Assembly: GCA_051277445.1 (NCBI GenBank)
Contig: JBNMQC010000002.1
Span: 62,001 to 126,000, forward strand
Direction: 5' to 3'
From: Bermanella sp051277445
GTDB taxonomy: Bacteria; Pseudomonadota; Gammaproteobacteria; Pseudomonadales; Oceanobacteraceae
DNA: 64,000 nucleotides
In this document: in pieces, positions 33,472 through 42,374 of the stretch
How the letters are laid out: the number at the start of each line of letters is the position of its first letter
Numbering within the stretch: position 1 is the first letter of the stretch
The notes under the pieces: generated by a model
Told to the model about the DNA's origin: nothing
Seen by the model: the letters and a program-made list of their open reading frames with translations, nothing else
Database searches by the model: none
Made by a program: the position numbers and the translations under genes

Positions 33472-34839
33472 ATGCCAGTCAACGATGCTTGTTTAGAAAG
33501 CAGGCCAAACGTAGCGGTTATTGGCGCGGGGTTGGCGGGTTTGTCAGCGGCATGGCTATTAAGTAAGCAATATCATGTCACCTTGTATGAACGCCATGAA
33601 AAAGCGGGCATGGGTGTATTTACATCGGATTACTCGTCAAATGGCATCCATAGTCGTATCGATATTCCTTTAAGAATCTTCACACCCAGTTATTATCCGA
33701 GTTTGTTTGCCTTATACGACTATTTGGATATTGAAATGGAGGCCAGTGACCATGCCGCCGTCTATCAATATTTATTGCCAAACCAAACCATTAAGCCCTT
33801 TTTCCAGTATAAAAATAGTAAATGTCTTGGATTTAAATTCAGCTTTCTTGCACTGAATACTTTGAATTACAAAGGGCTTGTACTGACCTTGGCTCAATAT
33901 CGATTTTTTAAGACGATTCAATATGATGTAAAACACAGTGATGATTTATCAAGTATCACGTTCAGTGAATATTTAGTCGAGAAAACTTTTAACCCTCGGT
34001 TCATCAATGAAATGCTGATGCCAGCATTAGCGGTGACGCTTACATGCGACTTTGAGTCGGTTGGTCAGTACCCTGCGGATTTAATTTTAGATTATTTAAC
34101 CTGTGGCGTGATGCAAGAAGGCATCGTTCGAGCAAAGCAAGGTGTTGATGGAATTGTGCCAAAACTCACACAGGGCTATGACGTCAAATGTGCCCATGAA
34201 GTGGTTTCGATTCAGTCACAACAAGATACTGTGCTTTTGACGATAAAAAACAACATATTAGATGAGCAGTTCGAGAAAGCATTCGACCATGTGATTGTTG
34301 CCAGCCAAGCGGATATCGCCGCTAATATGTTATCGTTTAGTGCTGGGGCGTTTGATCAGCAATCGGCATTGCTAAAGCGTATCCCTATGGAAACTTCCCG
34401 CATGGTGTTGCATACGGATACGAATTTAATCAGCAATACTAAACGGGCCAGTCCAGTGAGTTATCTGTTAGCCGATTCTGAATCCCGTGCTGCCACCACT
34501 GTGGACTTAACCAAAGCATTTAGTACCTATCAAGATCAACAGCCCGTTTTTCAAACGTGGCACCCCATTAAACAGCCTGCACCCTCATCTGTCATTGCTC
34601 AGGCGGATTTTACACGTCCATTGGTTACCTTAGACAGTCGTGAAGCGGTGGCGGAGTTACAAGCGCTCAACACCCATAGCCGGGTTAAAATATGTGGCTC
34701 GTACATGGCGAATCGATTTCCATTATTGGACGCGGCGGTGGAATCCAGTGTCACGATGGCACGCCAGATGGGTGTTGAAATTCCTTGGGAATCTAAGCTT
34801 GAAGATACAAGCAATACTGAATCTGCAGCCACAGTATGA
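33472..34839 (+). CDS. FAD-dependent oxidoreductase (amine oxidase/desaturase-like)
   Basis: A 455-residue flavoprotein with a Rossmann dinucleotide site near the start (VAVIGAGLAGLSAAWLL, followed by LYERHEKAGMG). The C-terminal segment KICGSYMANRFPLLDAAVESSV matches the FAD-contacting end of the amine oxidase/phytoene desaturase superfamily. Homologues often travel with cyclopropane-fatty-acid-synthase-like methyltransferases, and such a gene follows here with a four-base overlap (ATGA). The pair may modify membrane lipids, but the substrate is unknown. Confidence 0.8.
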   Translation: MPVNDACLESRPNVAVIGAGLAGLSAAWLLSKQYHVTLYERHEKAGMGVFTSDYSSNGIHSRIDIPLRIFTPSYYPSLFALYDYLDIEMEASDHAAVYQYLLPNQTIKPFFQYKNSKCLGFKFSFLALNTLNYKGLVLTLAQYRFFKTIQYDVKHSDDLSSITFSEYLVEKTFNPRFINEMLMPALAVTLTCDFESVGQYPADLILDYLTCGVMQEGIVRAKQGVDGIVPKLTQGYDVKCAHEVVSIQSQQDTVLLTIKNNILDEQFEKAFDHVIVASQADIAANMLSFSAGAFDQQSALLKRIPMETSRMVLHTDTNLISNTKRASPVSYLLADSESRAATTVDLTKAFSTYQDQQPVFQTWHPIKQPAPSSVIAQADFTRPLVTLDSREAVAELQALNTHSRVKICGSYMANRFPLLDAAVESSVTMARQMGVEIPWESKLEDTSNTESAATV

Positions 34840-35762
34840 AAGGTATTCCCAAACATGAATGGCCTGCCGATTTGGGTGATGAGTTTCATGATTTACAAGA
34901 GCTTGCCTTAAATACGGACTTTGAAACGGGTGAATTAAAGGGCAGTTGGGGAAATTTAGGTTATTGGTACAACGAGCAAGGTGACCCTATTCATGGCTAT
35001 AGTGATGCTGCGCAACAGTTGTCCCATGCACTGGGTAAGTTTGCCAATTTATCATCCAATCAAACGGTGCTTGATTTAGGCTTTGGCTGTGGTGATCAGG
35101 TCATTCATTGGCATCAAGCCTTCTCCGTGTCTTGTGTTTATGGTGTGAATTTGTCGAAGATTCAAACCGAGTATGCGCAGAAAAAAATGCAAGTATGGGG
35201 TATTGCAGAAAATGCTCATGTTAAACAAGGTAGCGCTGCCGACCCTCAAGCATGGTATGAATTTCCTCGTGATTTTGATCGAATCATCGCATTGGACTGT
35301 GCCTACCATTTTTCCAATAAACTGCAATTCTTCCAATTGTGTGCTCATCAGTTAAAGGACTGTCAGCATCAAGACGCTCAGCTGGTACTGAGTGACTTAG
35401 TATTGAGTCAGCCTTTAAAGGGACTGTTTAATAAAACCGTACTGAGTTTGATTTGTTATTTGAGCCGGATACCTAGGCAAAATATTAAAACACGGGCTGA
35501 ATATGAACGTGAGCTTTGCGATGTGGGTTTAGAGCTGATGGATTACAAAGATGTCTCTGAGCGTGTGATGATACCTTTTTCAGATTGGGTATTTATGAGC
35601 AAACGGCATGTGAGCAAAATGTCGGGTACCAATACTAACTTAACACGTTTAAAGAACTTGCCTTGGAGTAAGTATGTGGGAACAGCGCTGTTTTTACGAT
35701 GGGCAAGGCGACATGATATTTTCCAATACGCATTTCTGCGTATTGGTTTGAAACGCCTTTAG
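34836..35762 (+). CDS. SAM-dependent methyltransferase (class I)
   Basis: A 308-residue protein with the SAM-binding motif VLDLGFGCGDQ (about residue 76-86), then VYGVNLSKIQTEYA, and a C-terminal amphipathic extension. The N-terminal half (YWYNEQGDPIHGYSDAAQQLSHAL) resembles small-molecule or gamma-tocopherol-type methyltransferases more than classical cyclopropane synthases. Its start overlaps the stop of the flavoprotein gene, so translation is coupled and a joint pathway is likely. It converges with the MscS gene after one base. Confidence 0.82.
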   Translation: MKGIPKHEWPADLGDEFHDLQELALNTDFETGELKGSWGNLGYWYNEQGDPIHGYSDAAQQLSHALGKFANLSSNQTVLDLGFGCGDQVIHWHQAFSVSCVYGVNLSKIQTEYAQKKMQVWGIAENAHVKQGSAADPQAWYEFPRDFDRIIALDCAYHFSNKLQFFQLCAHQLKDCQHQDAQLVLSDLVLSQPLKGLFNKTVLSLICYLSRIPRQNIKTRAEYERELCDVGLELMDYKDVSERVMIPFSDWVFMSKRHVSKMSGTNTNLTRLKNLPWSKYVGTALFLRWARRHDIFQYAFLRIGLKRL

Positions 35763-35763
35763 T

Positions 35764-36606
35764 CTAATGACTTGGGTGAATTTCAAGCGGATGAGCGGGT
35801 GCTAAGGTGCTTGCAAACAGGCTGCCTTCGAATAACTCTTTGTCATGTAATGCTTCAATCACTCTTTCGGCAATATCCGTTGCCATGGCTTTTTCAAAGC
35901 GCACATCCAGCACATAAGCCTTTATTTTTAGGTGATAATAAAAGTCATCCTGAAAGACGGGGAATACAGTTGCTACGATGGGTTTTTTCAAATACACATA
36001 GTAACTGCATTTTGCCGCATCTAACGCAATGTTTTTCAGTTTGGCTACCGGAATGCTCACTGGAAAGTGCAAATCAATGGCGACCATCTCATTTAGTTCA
36101 CCGTTGTTTGAATTGCTAATGGGCATTTTTAAAATATCCGCATTGGGTACGGTGATGACATTATCATCAAATGTGTGCAATTTCGTGGTGCTTAAATCTA
36201 GGCTGATGACTTCGCCATAATGCTCACCCACTTGCACCATATCGCCAATTTTAAAACGTGGAGAAATGGCCATCATGATACCAGCGACGAGATTTTTAGC
36301 CGCATCTTGTGAGGCCAAGCCCAGCGCTAAACCTAATGAACCCAAAGATGCATAGATCACAGACTGAGGCGGCTGAATGATGCCAATCACAATATAAGAA
36401 ATGGCCGCGAACCATAACAGCACCCGTAACACAGGGAAGGTCTGCGCTAATTGAATACGGTATTTAGGGTTGTAATTAACAAGCGTATTAATGGCCCAGC
36501 GTATACCGACTAAAACCAGCCAGGTGAACACCAAGGTGCCTAAAATAGAGGCTAAGGTCGTGTAGGAGAATAGATCAACAAACTGCTGAAAAACGTTCTT
36601 ATCCAT
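35764..36606 (-). CDS. Mechanosensitive channel of the MscS family
   Basis: A 280-residue small-conductance-type channel. Three membrane helices (about 13-35, 55-75, 80-115) end in the pore helix with the Gly/Ala pattern ASLGSLGLALGLASQDAAKNLVAGIMM, followed by the MscS beta domain (FKIGDMVQVGEHYGEV, FDDNVITVPNADILKMPISN). It is close to E. coli MscS in length. The ATG is eight bases downstream of the ATPase-like gene, in the same direction, so the two form an operon. Confidence 0.92.
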   Translation of the reverse strand: MDKNVFQQFVDLFSYTTLASILGTLVFTWLVLVGIRWAINTLVNYNPKYRIQLAQTFPVLRVLLWFAAISYIVIGIIQPPQSVIYASLGSLGLALGLASQDAAKNLVAGIMMAISPRFKIGDMVQVGEHYGEVISLDLSTTKLHTFDDNVITVPNADILKMPISNSNNGELNEMVAIDLHFPVSIPVAKLKNIALDAAKCSYYVYLKKPIVATVFPVFQDDFYYHLKIKAYVLDVRFEKAMATDIAERVIEALHDKELFEGSLFASTLAPAHPLEIHPSH

Positions 36607-36613
36607 GGTTCAC

Positions 36614-37792
36614 CTAGTATAAATAATTCATGCTAATTAAGTTGCGAATCACCACGGCAGAAATGATCAGTTTTAAGCTATAGGCATCACTGCGGGCCAG
36701 CTCTTCATTTTTATCTAAAATACCCAAAACACGTAAGTGTTCTAGGATCATTTTACTTTCACTTAAACTGACACGAAAAATAGTGTGATGCTCTTTAATA
36801 GAAAGTTGCCCATGGGTGCTAATCTCTGCCAGTGTGAATAACTCCAGTTTGGTCAGTTTTTTAAGTGGTGAGATATCAATCTCTTGCGGCGATAAAATAA
36901 AAATACTTTGTGGTTTGGTGCCATAGGTAAGATTATTCAAACAATAAAACAGGCCCAGTTCCACGCACCCTTTGCTGCGTTTGGATATGTCATTTACGGG
37001 GCTTTTTTCATTGGCTAGTTGATCAATAGCAATATCATTGATGGTATGAAAACCGCCATAAGAAAACCGTTTAATGAGAAGATCACGTATCTGGCTTTCA
37101 TTAAAATTAGCAATATGCTGCTGGTGGGAAAATAAGTTACCAAATTGATAGCCATAGCTTAATCGGCGCCAGGCTTGTTCTTCGCCGGCTAATATCCATA
37201 AATGATGACCCCGACTGGCGAGGATAATTGCACTAAATGTATCGACCACTACTTGTGCATCAAGAGTACGCTGCACCAAGAAGTGAATGTTATCAACGGT
37301 AATAACACAAGCAGGCAATTGATTAAGCGCTTCGATGAAGGTATCTAAATTATATTCTTTTGGCTCAATGGCTAATAAGAGTGCCAAGGTATTGATGACA
37401 TCTTGTTCGCTAGTGAGGCGTCTTTCTAAATTTAATTGCTTGAACGCTTGGTCCTGTTGCTTGAGTTCAGTAGTGAACATGTTTAATAGGGTCGATAGTC
37501 CTGTGCCTTTTTCACCATAGATGCCACAGCTGACATTTCGACCACCTTGCCACAAGCGGCAGCAGTCTAATAAAAAGTCTAGGTCTTTGCGCTCTAGCGT
37601 TCGTGAGTCTAGACCGCCTAAAGGGCCATCATAAAAAGCACTTTTTAGCCCGGCATCTAACGAAAGATAAAAATCAGACTGATAGAAACGGCTCACTTGA
37701 TCCAGTGCCACGGAATTGTCTTCTTTTTCAGGCAGCCAGCGCTGTTTTGTCGCCTGCCATTGTTCGGCAAACCATTCTTGTATCTTAGGCAT
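36614..37792 (-). CDS. AAA-like ATPase-fold protein with a degenerate Walker A, C-terminal winged helix
   Basis: A 392-residue soluble protein. GIYGEKGTGLSTLL near residue 90 has the shape of a P-loop but with Leu where the catalytic Lys should be. A Walker-B-like strand ends in VITVDNIHF, and a sensor-like strand reads HLWILAGEEQAW. The C-terminal 100 residues look like a winged helix (LELFTLAEIST, VSLSESKMILEHLRVLGIL). It probably binds nucleotide weakly or not at all, acting as a scaffold or regulator. It lies seven bases from the MscS gene. No family name can be given with certainty. Confidence 0.65.
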   Translation of the reverse strand: MPKIQEWFAEQWQATKQRWLPEKEDNSVALDQVSRFYQSDFYLSLDAGLKSAFYDGPLGGLDSRTLERKDLDFLLDCCRLWQGGRNVSCGIYGEKGTGLSTLLNMFTTELKQQDQAFKQLNLERRLTSEQDVINTLALLLAIEPKEYNLDTFIEALNQLPACVITVDNIHFLVQRTLDAQVVVDTFSAIILASRGHHLWILAGEEQAWRRLSYGYQFGNLFSHQQHIANFNESQIRDLLIKRFSYGGFHTINDIAIDQLANEKSPVNDISKRSKGCVELGLFYCLNNLTYGTKPQSIFILSPQEIDISPLKKLTKLELFTLAEISTHGQLSIKEHHTIFRVSLSESKMILEHLRVLGILDKNEELARSDAYSLKLIISAVVIRNLISMNYLY

Positions 37793-38021
37793 GTGAGCGG
37801 TGTCCTTATTCTTGGCTCAGTATGCCAGCGTTTTGGTGCGGGTGTCATTAGGTGTATTCAGCATCCGTGAAGTGAATACTGGATAGGGCTAAAACAGCAA
37901 CACAGTTAAACTGATGAGAGATGGACGGCAGTATTCTCTTAGAAAAAGACGGTCTGCTGGGTATAAAAACAGATGTTTCGCCATCTACCTTATACCCAGC
38001 ACAGTATTTAACTGGCTACGT

Positions 38022-39791
38022 TTATACTGGGTTCATATTAAGCGTGTTTTCGCCAGCAGTGACGATCGCACTTGTGCTGCGAGCATCAAGGCGTTGGAAT
38101 GATGGGGATAGAATTGTATCCACATAATGCCATTGAGCTTTAGCCTCACTGGCGGTGAATGTCACGGTCATAAAACCGCGATCACGCAAGTTACAGTATT
38201 TAAGGTTTTCGATTAACCCAACAATGCCCGCTTCATAGGCTGGCGCAGAAGCAGCCGGAATATTCAGGTAATACTCAAGGCCAGGTGATGAAACCGAAGA
38301 CGTTGCAAATTCAACTCCCACGTTGTCACCGTTTAAATCTTTAAGATCACTTGCCCAACCGTTGTGAGTGTCACCGGCCAATACCACTAAATTTTTACCG
38401 TAAGCTTTAGCGGTTTGTAAAATGGTTTCACGTTCAGCGGCGTAGCCATCCCACGCATCTAAATTATAAGGCACAGCCGGTAACTGCAATTGCGCCATAA
38501 CTTCGTCTGTTAATTTATGCTGGTTAGCGGAAAGGTAGGCTTTTTCGCCATCGGTAAGTGTTGGGTCACCCGCTTTCATGCGTCCCGCTAATACAGCAAG
38601 CGCCCCCAGTTCGCTGTACTGCTCAAGCGTCATTAACGTCAGTGCGACCGCCGCCGGTAAATACATGCTGCCCATTAAGACTTGTTGGCCCAGTATCTGC
38701 CATGTGCCGGTGCTGTTACCCAATTGAGTTTGTAGCCATTGCAGCTGCTCTGAGCCCAGCATGGTGCGGTTCGTATCGCTGATGTCCTGAGTGAATGCGG
38801 CGCTATCAAATGCGCCTGTGGTTGGGCTGATGTAATTGGCGTAATCCAATTGTTTGTCACGAGCCAATACACGGGTATCGAGCATGTGTAGATCCACTAA
38901 ATCGCCAAACTGAAAGCTGCGATAAATTTCCAGTTCATTGTCTTGTTTAATGGGGCGAATAGGCAACCACTCAAAATAGGCTTGCAGTGCACCTAGTTTG
39001 CGGGTTTCAAAATCCCCTTCCCCTTCGTTGTGATTTTCAGCGCCATCTTTATAGGTGTCGTTAGAGACCTCATGGTCATCCCAGACTGTAATGAAAGGTA
39101 CACCAGCGTGTAGCGCTTGTAGATCGGCATCGGTGCGGTATTGAGCATAACGAGTACGGTAATCATCTAGGGTGAAGAGTTCACCCACTGGCAGCACTTC
39201 ACGGTTTAATTGTGCCGCATTATCGCTGGCATAACCGCCGCGAGGGTACTCGTAGATGTAATCCCCTAAATGTAACACCGCATCAAGGTCTTCCATTTGG
39301 CTCGCTAGGTTATACACATTAAAGTAACCCGCTGGGTAATTTGCACAGGACATCACCGCCAGTTTGGCGGATGCAATGGCCCCTTCCGGTAGGGTTTTGG
39401 TTTTGCCTGTGGATGTGGTGGTGCCGTTGGCGGTGAAACGATAAAAATATTGCGTGCCCGGGGTTAAATTAATGGCATCCACTTTTACGGTGTAATCACG
39501 TTGTTGATTGGTGAGGGTATTACCGCTATTAACAATATTGGTGAAGGCCGCATCGGTGGCAATTTCCCACGCGACATTAATAGACGCGGTTTCTTCAGGG
39601 GTAACCCGTGTCCATAAAATGATGGCGCTCTGGGTTGGGTCGCCACTGGCTACGCCATGATTAAAGCGAACGCTCACATCACGATCGCCGTCTGAGCTGT
39701 TACAACCCATCAGTCCAGAGGAGATGACCGCAGCCCCCACACCCTTTGCCGTTAGGATTAAAAAATCACGGCGTGAAATGCTTTTTCTCAT
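38022..39791 (-). CDS. phoD: PhoD-like alkaline phosphatase (Tat-exported)
   Basis: A 589-residue metallophosphoesterase. The twin-arginine signal SRRDFLILTA leads to LMGC, so it may become a lipoprotein after Tat export. An N-terminal Ig-like PhoD domain (about 40-145) is followed by the catalytic domain: MSCANY, LHLGDYIYEYPRG, VTVWDDHEVSND and VVLAGDTHNGW, the metal and phosphate ligands of PhoD. It releases phosphate from mono- and diesters outside the cytoplasm. With the Pho-box-preceded phosphodiesterase at 0.5 kb, the window carries two organic-phosphorus hydrolases. No clear Pho box precedes this one. Confidence 0.93.
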   Translation of the reverse strand: MRKSISRRDFLILTAKGVGAAVISSGLMGCNSSDGDRDVSVRFNHGVASGDPTQSAIILWTRVTPEETASINVAWEIATDAAFTNIVNSGNTLTNQQRDYTVKVDAINLTPGTQYFYRFTANGTTTSTGKTKTLPEGAIASAKLAVMSCANYPAGYFNVYNLASQMEDLDAVLHLGDYIYEYPRGGYASDNAAQLNREVLPVGELFTLDDYRTRYAQYRTDADLQALHAGVPFITVWDDHEVSNDTYKDGAENHNEGEGDFETRKLGALQAYFEWLPIRPIKQDNELEIYRSFQFGDLVDLHMLDTRVLARDKQLDYANYISPTTGAFDSAAFTQDISDTNRTMLGSEQLQWLQTQLGNSTGTWQILGQQVLMGSMYLPAAVALTLMTLEQYSELGALAVLAGRMKAGDPTLTDGEKAYLSANQHKLTDEVMAQLQLPAVPYNLDAWDGYAAERETILQTAKAYGKNLVVLAGDTHNGWASDLKDLNGDNVGVEFATSSVSSPGLEYYLNIPAASAPAYEAGIVGLIENLKYCNLRDRGFMTVTFTASEAKAQWHYVDTILSPSFQRLDARSTSAIVTAGENTLNMNPV

Positions 39792-39940
39792 TATGAATAC
39801 TCATCAGATAATGTGGTGAGCGTCCATAGTATGAGTGAATTGTTAAATTATAGTTAAACGGGCATTTAATAAAAAATAAGATTGTTCGGCCTGTGCAACC
39901 CAGCGTTCTTAGCCAAATAGGAATGAAGGCTTCCATTCCA

Positions 39941-39952
39941 AGACGACCGGTC
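39941..39952 (+). promoter_or_regulatory. TetR operator copy 1 (AGACGACCGGTC)
   Basis: AGACGACCGGTC ends 13 bp before the TetR start. A near-identical copy stands in front of the oxidoreductase gene. It is similar to, but one base shorter in the centre than, the NemR box TAGACC-N4-GGTCTA. Confidence 0.65.
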
Positions 39953-39965
39953 ATATTCTTACTCA

Positions 39966-40565
39966 ATGAGCAGACCAAGACGCAGCGAACACATACGTGA
40001 AGCCCTAATCCAAGCGGGCATCGAGCAGTTATCGATCCATGGCTACCATGGTACAGGTATCAAGCAGATTCTCGATGAAGTGAATGTGCCCAAAGGCTCG
40101 TTCTATAATTTCTTTGCCAGTAAAGAAGCCTTTGTGGCCGAAGTGATTGCACGCTATAGCCAAGATTTAGTTCAACAACTGCAAGGGTTTGTGGCCGGCG
40201 ATGGCAAACACTTAAGCCCCAAAGCCCAGCTGCAAACCATATATGAGTTCACCCTTAGCAAGATCGCCAACAGCGAATTTAAGCAAGCCTGCTTGATTGG
40301 TGCCATGTCCAGTGAAATGGCTAACCAAAGTGATTTATGTCGCGACCAGCTTAAGGCCGCCACTAAGACCTTAGCCATGTTCTTCACTGAGCGTATTGAG
40401 GCGGGGCAACTAGCCGGTGAGTTTCGCCAAGATGTCACCGCCAGTGAGTTGGCCAATATGTATTGGACAACCTGGGAAGGGGCGTTGATTACCCTGAAAA
40501 TGCACAACCGACTCAAACCCGCCAAAGACACCATGGTCTTAATGCTCAACGTGCTCATGGCGTAA
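39966..40565 (+). CDS. TetR/AcrR family transcriptional regulator (NemR/AcuR-like)
   Basis: A 199-residue repressor. The TetR helix-turn-helix (about 10-55) reads IREALIQAGIEQLSIHGYHGTGIKQILDEVNVPKGSFYNFFASKEAF in style. The C-terminal domain (TetR_C, about 85-195) includes the cysteines KQACLIGAMSSEMA and SDLCRDQ, which could sense electrophiles as NemR does. It precedes the old yellow enzyme gene by 90 bp on the same strand, and both are preceded by the same operator sequence, so it probably represses both. Confidence 0.88.
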   Translation: MSRPRRSEHIREALIQAGIEQLSIHGYHGTGIKQILDEVNVPKGSFYNFFASKEAFVAEVIARYSQDLVQQLQGFVAGDGKHLSPKAQLQTIYEFTLSKIANSEFKQACLIGAMSSEMANQSDLCRDQLKAATKTLAMFFTERIEAGQLAGEFRQDVTASELANMYWTTWEGALITLKMHNRLKPAKDTMVLMLNVLMA

Positions 40566-40620
40566 CTTATTCCAATGAATTTAAATTTTAATCGTTCATT
40601 ATTTTTCACACCCAATTAAA

Positions 40621-40633
40621 AGACGATCGGTCT
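40621..40633 (+). promoter_or_regulatory. TetR operator copy 2 (AGACGATCGGTCT)
   Basis: AGAC-GATCG-GTCT lies 23 bp upstream of the oxidoreductase start. It shares eleven of twelve bases with the copy in front of the tetR gene. Confidence 0.68.
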
Positions 40634-40655
40634 AATAACAACAACGGAGAACCTA

Positions 40656-41927
40656 ATGTCGCAGACAGTACAGCAAGACCAGAGTAAACATGCACTGACC
40701 CTAAACGATGGCTTCACATTAAAAAGTGGTCAGGTGGTTAAAAATCGCTTATTCAAGTCCGCCATGAGCGAGCAGCTTGGGGACAAGCAATGCAACCCCC
40801 AACCGGGTTTGGCTAAGTTATATGGGCGCTGGGCAAACGGCGGCATCGGCATCGCCATGACGGGCAATGTCATGGTGGATCGCGGCGCACTGGGTGAACC
40901 GAAAAACGTGGTACTCGATGAGCAATCAGACCTTGCGTTATTCAAGCAATGGGCACAAGCGGGCAAACAAAACGGCGCGCACATTTGGCCGCAGTTAAAT
41001 CATCCGGGCAAACAAATTCCAAGCTTTATTGTGAACGAGCCCGTGGCTCCTTCGGCGATTTCATTGGGCCGTGGCTTAGAGAAAGGCTTCAATAAACCCC
41101 GCGCACTGACCGAGCCCGAAATTGAAGACATCATTCAAAAATTTGCAACCGCAGCGCGCTTATCAAAACAAGCGGGCTTTACCGGTGTGCAAATTCACGG
41201 CGCCCATGGCTATTTAGTCAGCCAGTTTTTATCTCCCCGTCATAATCAACGTGATGATCAATGGGGCGGCAGCTTAGAAAATCGCATGCGTTTTGTGGTG
41301 TCGGTTTACCGCGCCATTCGTAACGCAGTAGGGGAAGACTTCCCCATTGGTATTAAATTAAACAGCGCTGATTTTATGAAAGGCGGCTTTAGTGAAGAAG
41401 ACTCCATGCAAGTGGTGCAAACCCTCGCCAACGAAGGCATGGACTTAATTGAAATTTCTGGCGGCACCTATGAAAGCCCGTCCATGATGGGTGCCGATGC
41501 AAAAAAACCGGTGAAAGAAAGTACGGTTAAGCGTGAAGCGTACTTTTTAGATTACATGGAAAAGGTACGCAAACTAGTGGATACACCATTGGTTGTCACC
41601 GGTGGCTTTCGCAGCGCCCCCGCCATGACCGAAGCCCTACAAAGCGGTGCCACCGATTTTATTGGTATTGCCCGCACCACCGCCGTGGATGCCGACTTCC
41701 CCAATAAACTATTGGCGGATGACCAATACAGCATGCCACTAGACAACCCAACCACCGGCAATAAAGCCTTGGATACCATGGGCATGTTGAGCATCACCTG
41801 GTATGAGCACCAAATGTGGCGCATGGCAAAGGGTAAAGACCCTAAACCAAGCTTAAGTGCAAAAGGGGTGGTATTGAAAACTCTACTAAGCGCCGGTATT
41901 TATGCGTTTAGAAAACGCCGTGCTTAA
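40656..41927 (+). CDS. NADH:flavin oxidoreductase, old yellow enzyme family
   Basis: A 423-residue FMN-dependent TIM-barrel ene-reductase. Conserved parts are the FMN-binding QLNHPGKQ (113-120), the His-containing IHGAHGYLVSQFLSPRHNQRDD beginning near residue 180, WGGSLENRMRF, and the C-terminal phosphate-binding VTGGFRSA and DFIGIARTTAVD. There is no Fe-S cluster motif, so it is single-domain. CGGAGAA precedes the ATG. It likely reduces activated alkenes or quinone-like electrophiles, which would suit control by a NemR-like TetR protein. The natural substrate is unknown. Confidence 0.9.
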   Translation: MSQTVQQDQSKHALTLNDGFTLKSGQVVKNRLFKSAMSEQLGDKQCNPQPGLAKLYGRWANGGIGIAMTGNVMVDRGALGEPKNVVLDEQSDLALFKQWAQAGKQNGAHIWPQLNHPGKQIPSFIVNEPVAPSAISLGRGLEKGFNKPRALTEPEIEDIIQKFATAARLSKQAGFTGVQIHGAHGYLVSQFLSPRHNQRDDQWGGSLENRMRFVVSVYRAIRNAVGEDFPIGIKLNSADFMKGGFSEEDSMQVVQTLANEGMDLIEISGGTYESPSMMGADAKKPVKESTVKREAYFLDYMEKVRKLVDTPLVVTGGFRSAPAMTEALQSGATDFIGIARTTAVDADFPNKLLADDQYSMPLDNPTTGNKALDTMGMLSITWYEHQMWRMAKGKDPKPSLSAKGVVLKTLLSAGIYAFRKRRA

Positions 41928-41962
41928 TTGATGTTTTGGAAGCTTTGTTACAAGTTCAAAAC

Positions 41963-41988
41963 AAAGGCCCGCGCAAGCGGGCTTTTTT
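41963..41988 (+). terminator. Intrinsic terminator of the old yellow enzyme gene
   Basis: The stem GCCCGC-GCAA-GCGGGC, extended by A/T pairs, is followed by six T. Confidence 0.88.
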
Positions 41989-42049
41989 ATGACTATTGAA
42001 AATACTTATACTATTTGTAAGGTAAGCCAAGTAATGAACAACCTTTGTC

Positions 42050-42069
42050 ATACCCGCGAAGGCGGGTAT
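42050..42069. repeat. REP-like palindromic repeat
   Basis: ATACCCGC-GAAG-GCGGGTAT is an eight-pair stem inside GTCATACCCGCGAAGGCGGG, the shape of widespread REP elements. Only one copy is in this window. Confidence 0.6.
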
Positions 42070-42291
42070 CCAAGTTAGTTTGTGATTTAGTCTTTATATT
42101 TGGCAGAAGCCTCACGAACTTTGCATAGCTGTCTTAGATATATTGAAAGCTTGATCTATACCGTTGGCACTGAGCAATTAAGAATGAACGGTTGTCGAAG
42201 TGGGGCACTATTCAAGGTGTAAAGTCTTGATTATTTTAGAAAAAAGCAGCTTTTTTCAGGATTAATCATGAGTGTCTTAGTTATTTCATTT

Positions 42292-42374
42292 GGATATACG
42301 TCTCTCGACATATATCCAAGAATTTAAGGTCACGTGACAGTGTATTAAGATAAACAGTCATACGACGTATATCC
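42292..42374. repeat. Perfect 11-bp inverted repeat with overlapping direct repeats
   Basis: GGATATACGTC (42292-42302) and GACGTATATCC (42364-42374) are exact inverted copies. CGACATATATCCAAGAA (42305) and CGACGTATATCCACGAA (42363) are direct copies with two mismatches. The centre holds the palindrome CACGTG. Its origin is unknown. Confidence 0.55.

Noticed and set aside
39841..39858. Possible Pho box (TTTAACT-N4-TTTAACA on the minus strand) before phoD
   Set aside because: The phasing is right but the units match CTGTCAT poorly, and the region is very AT-rich.
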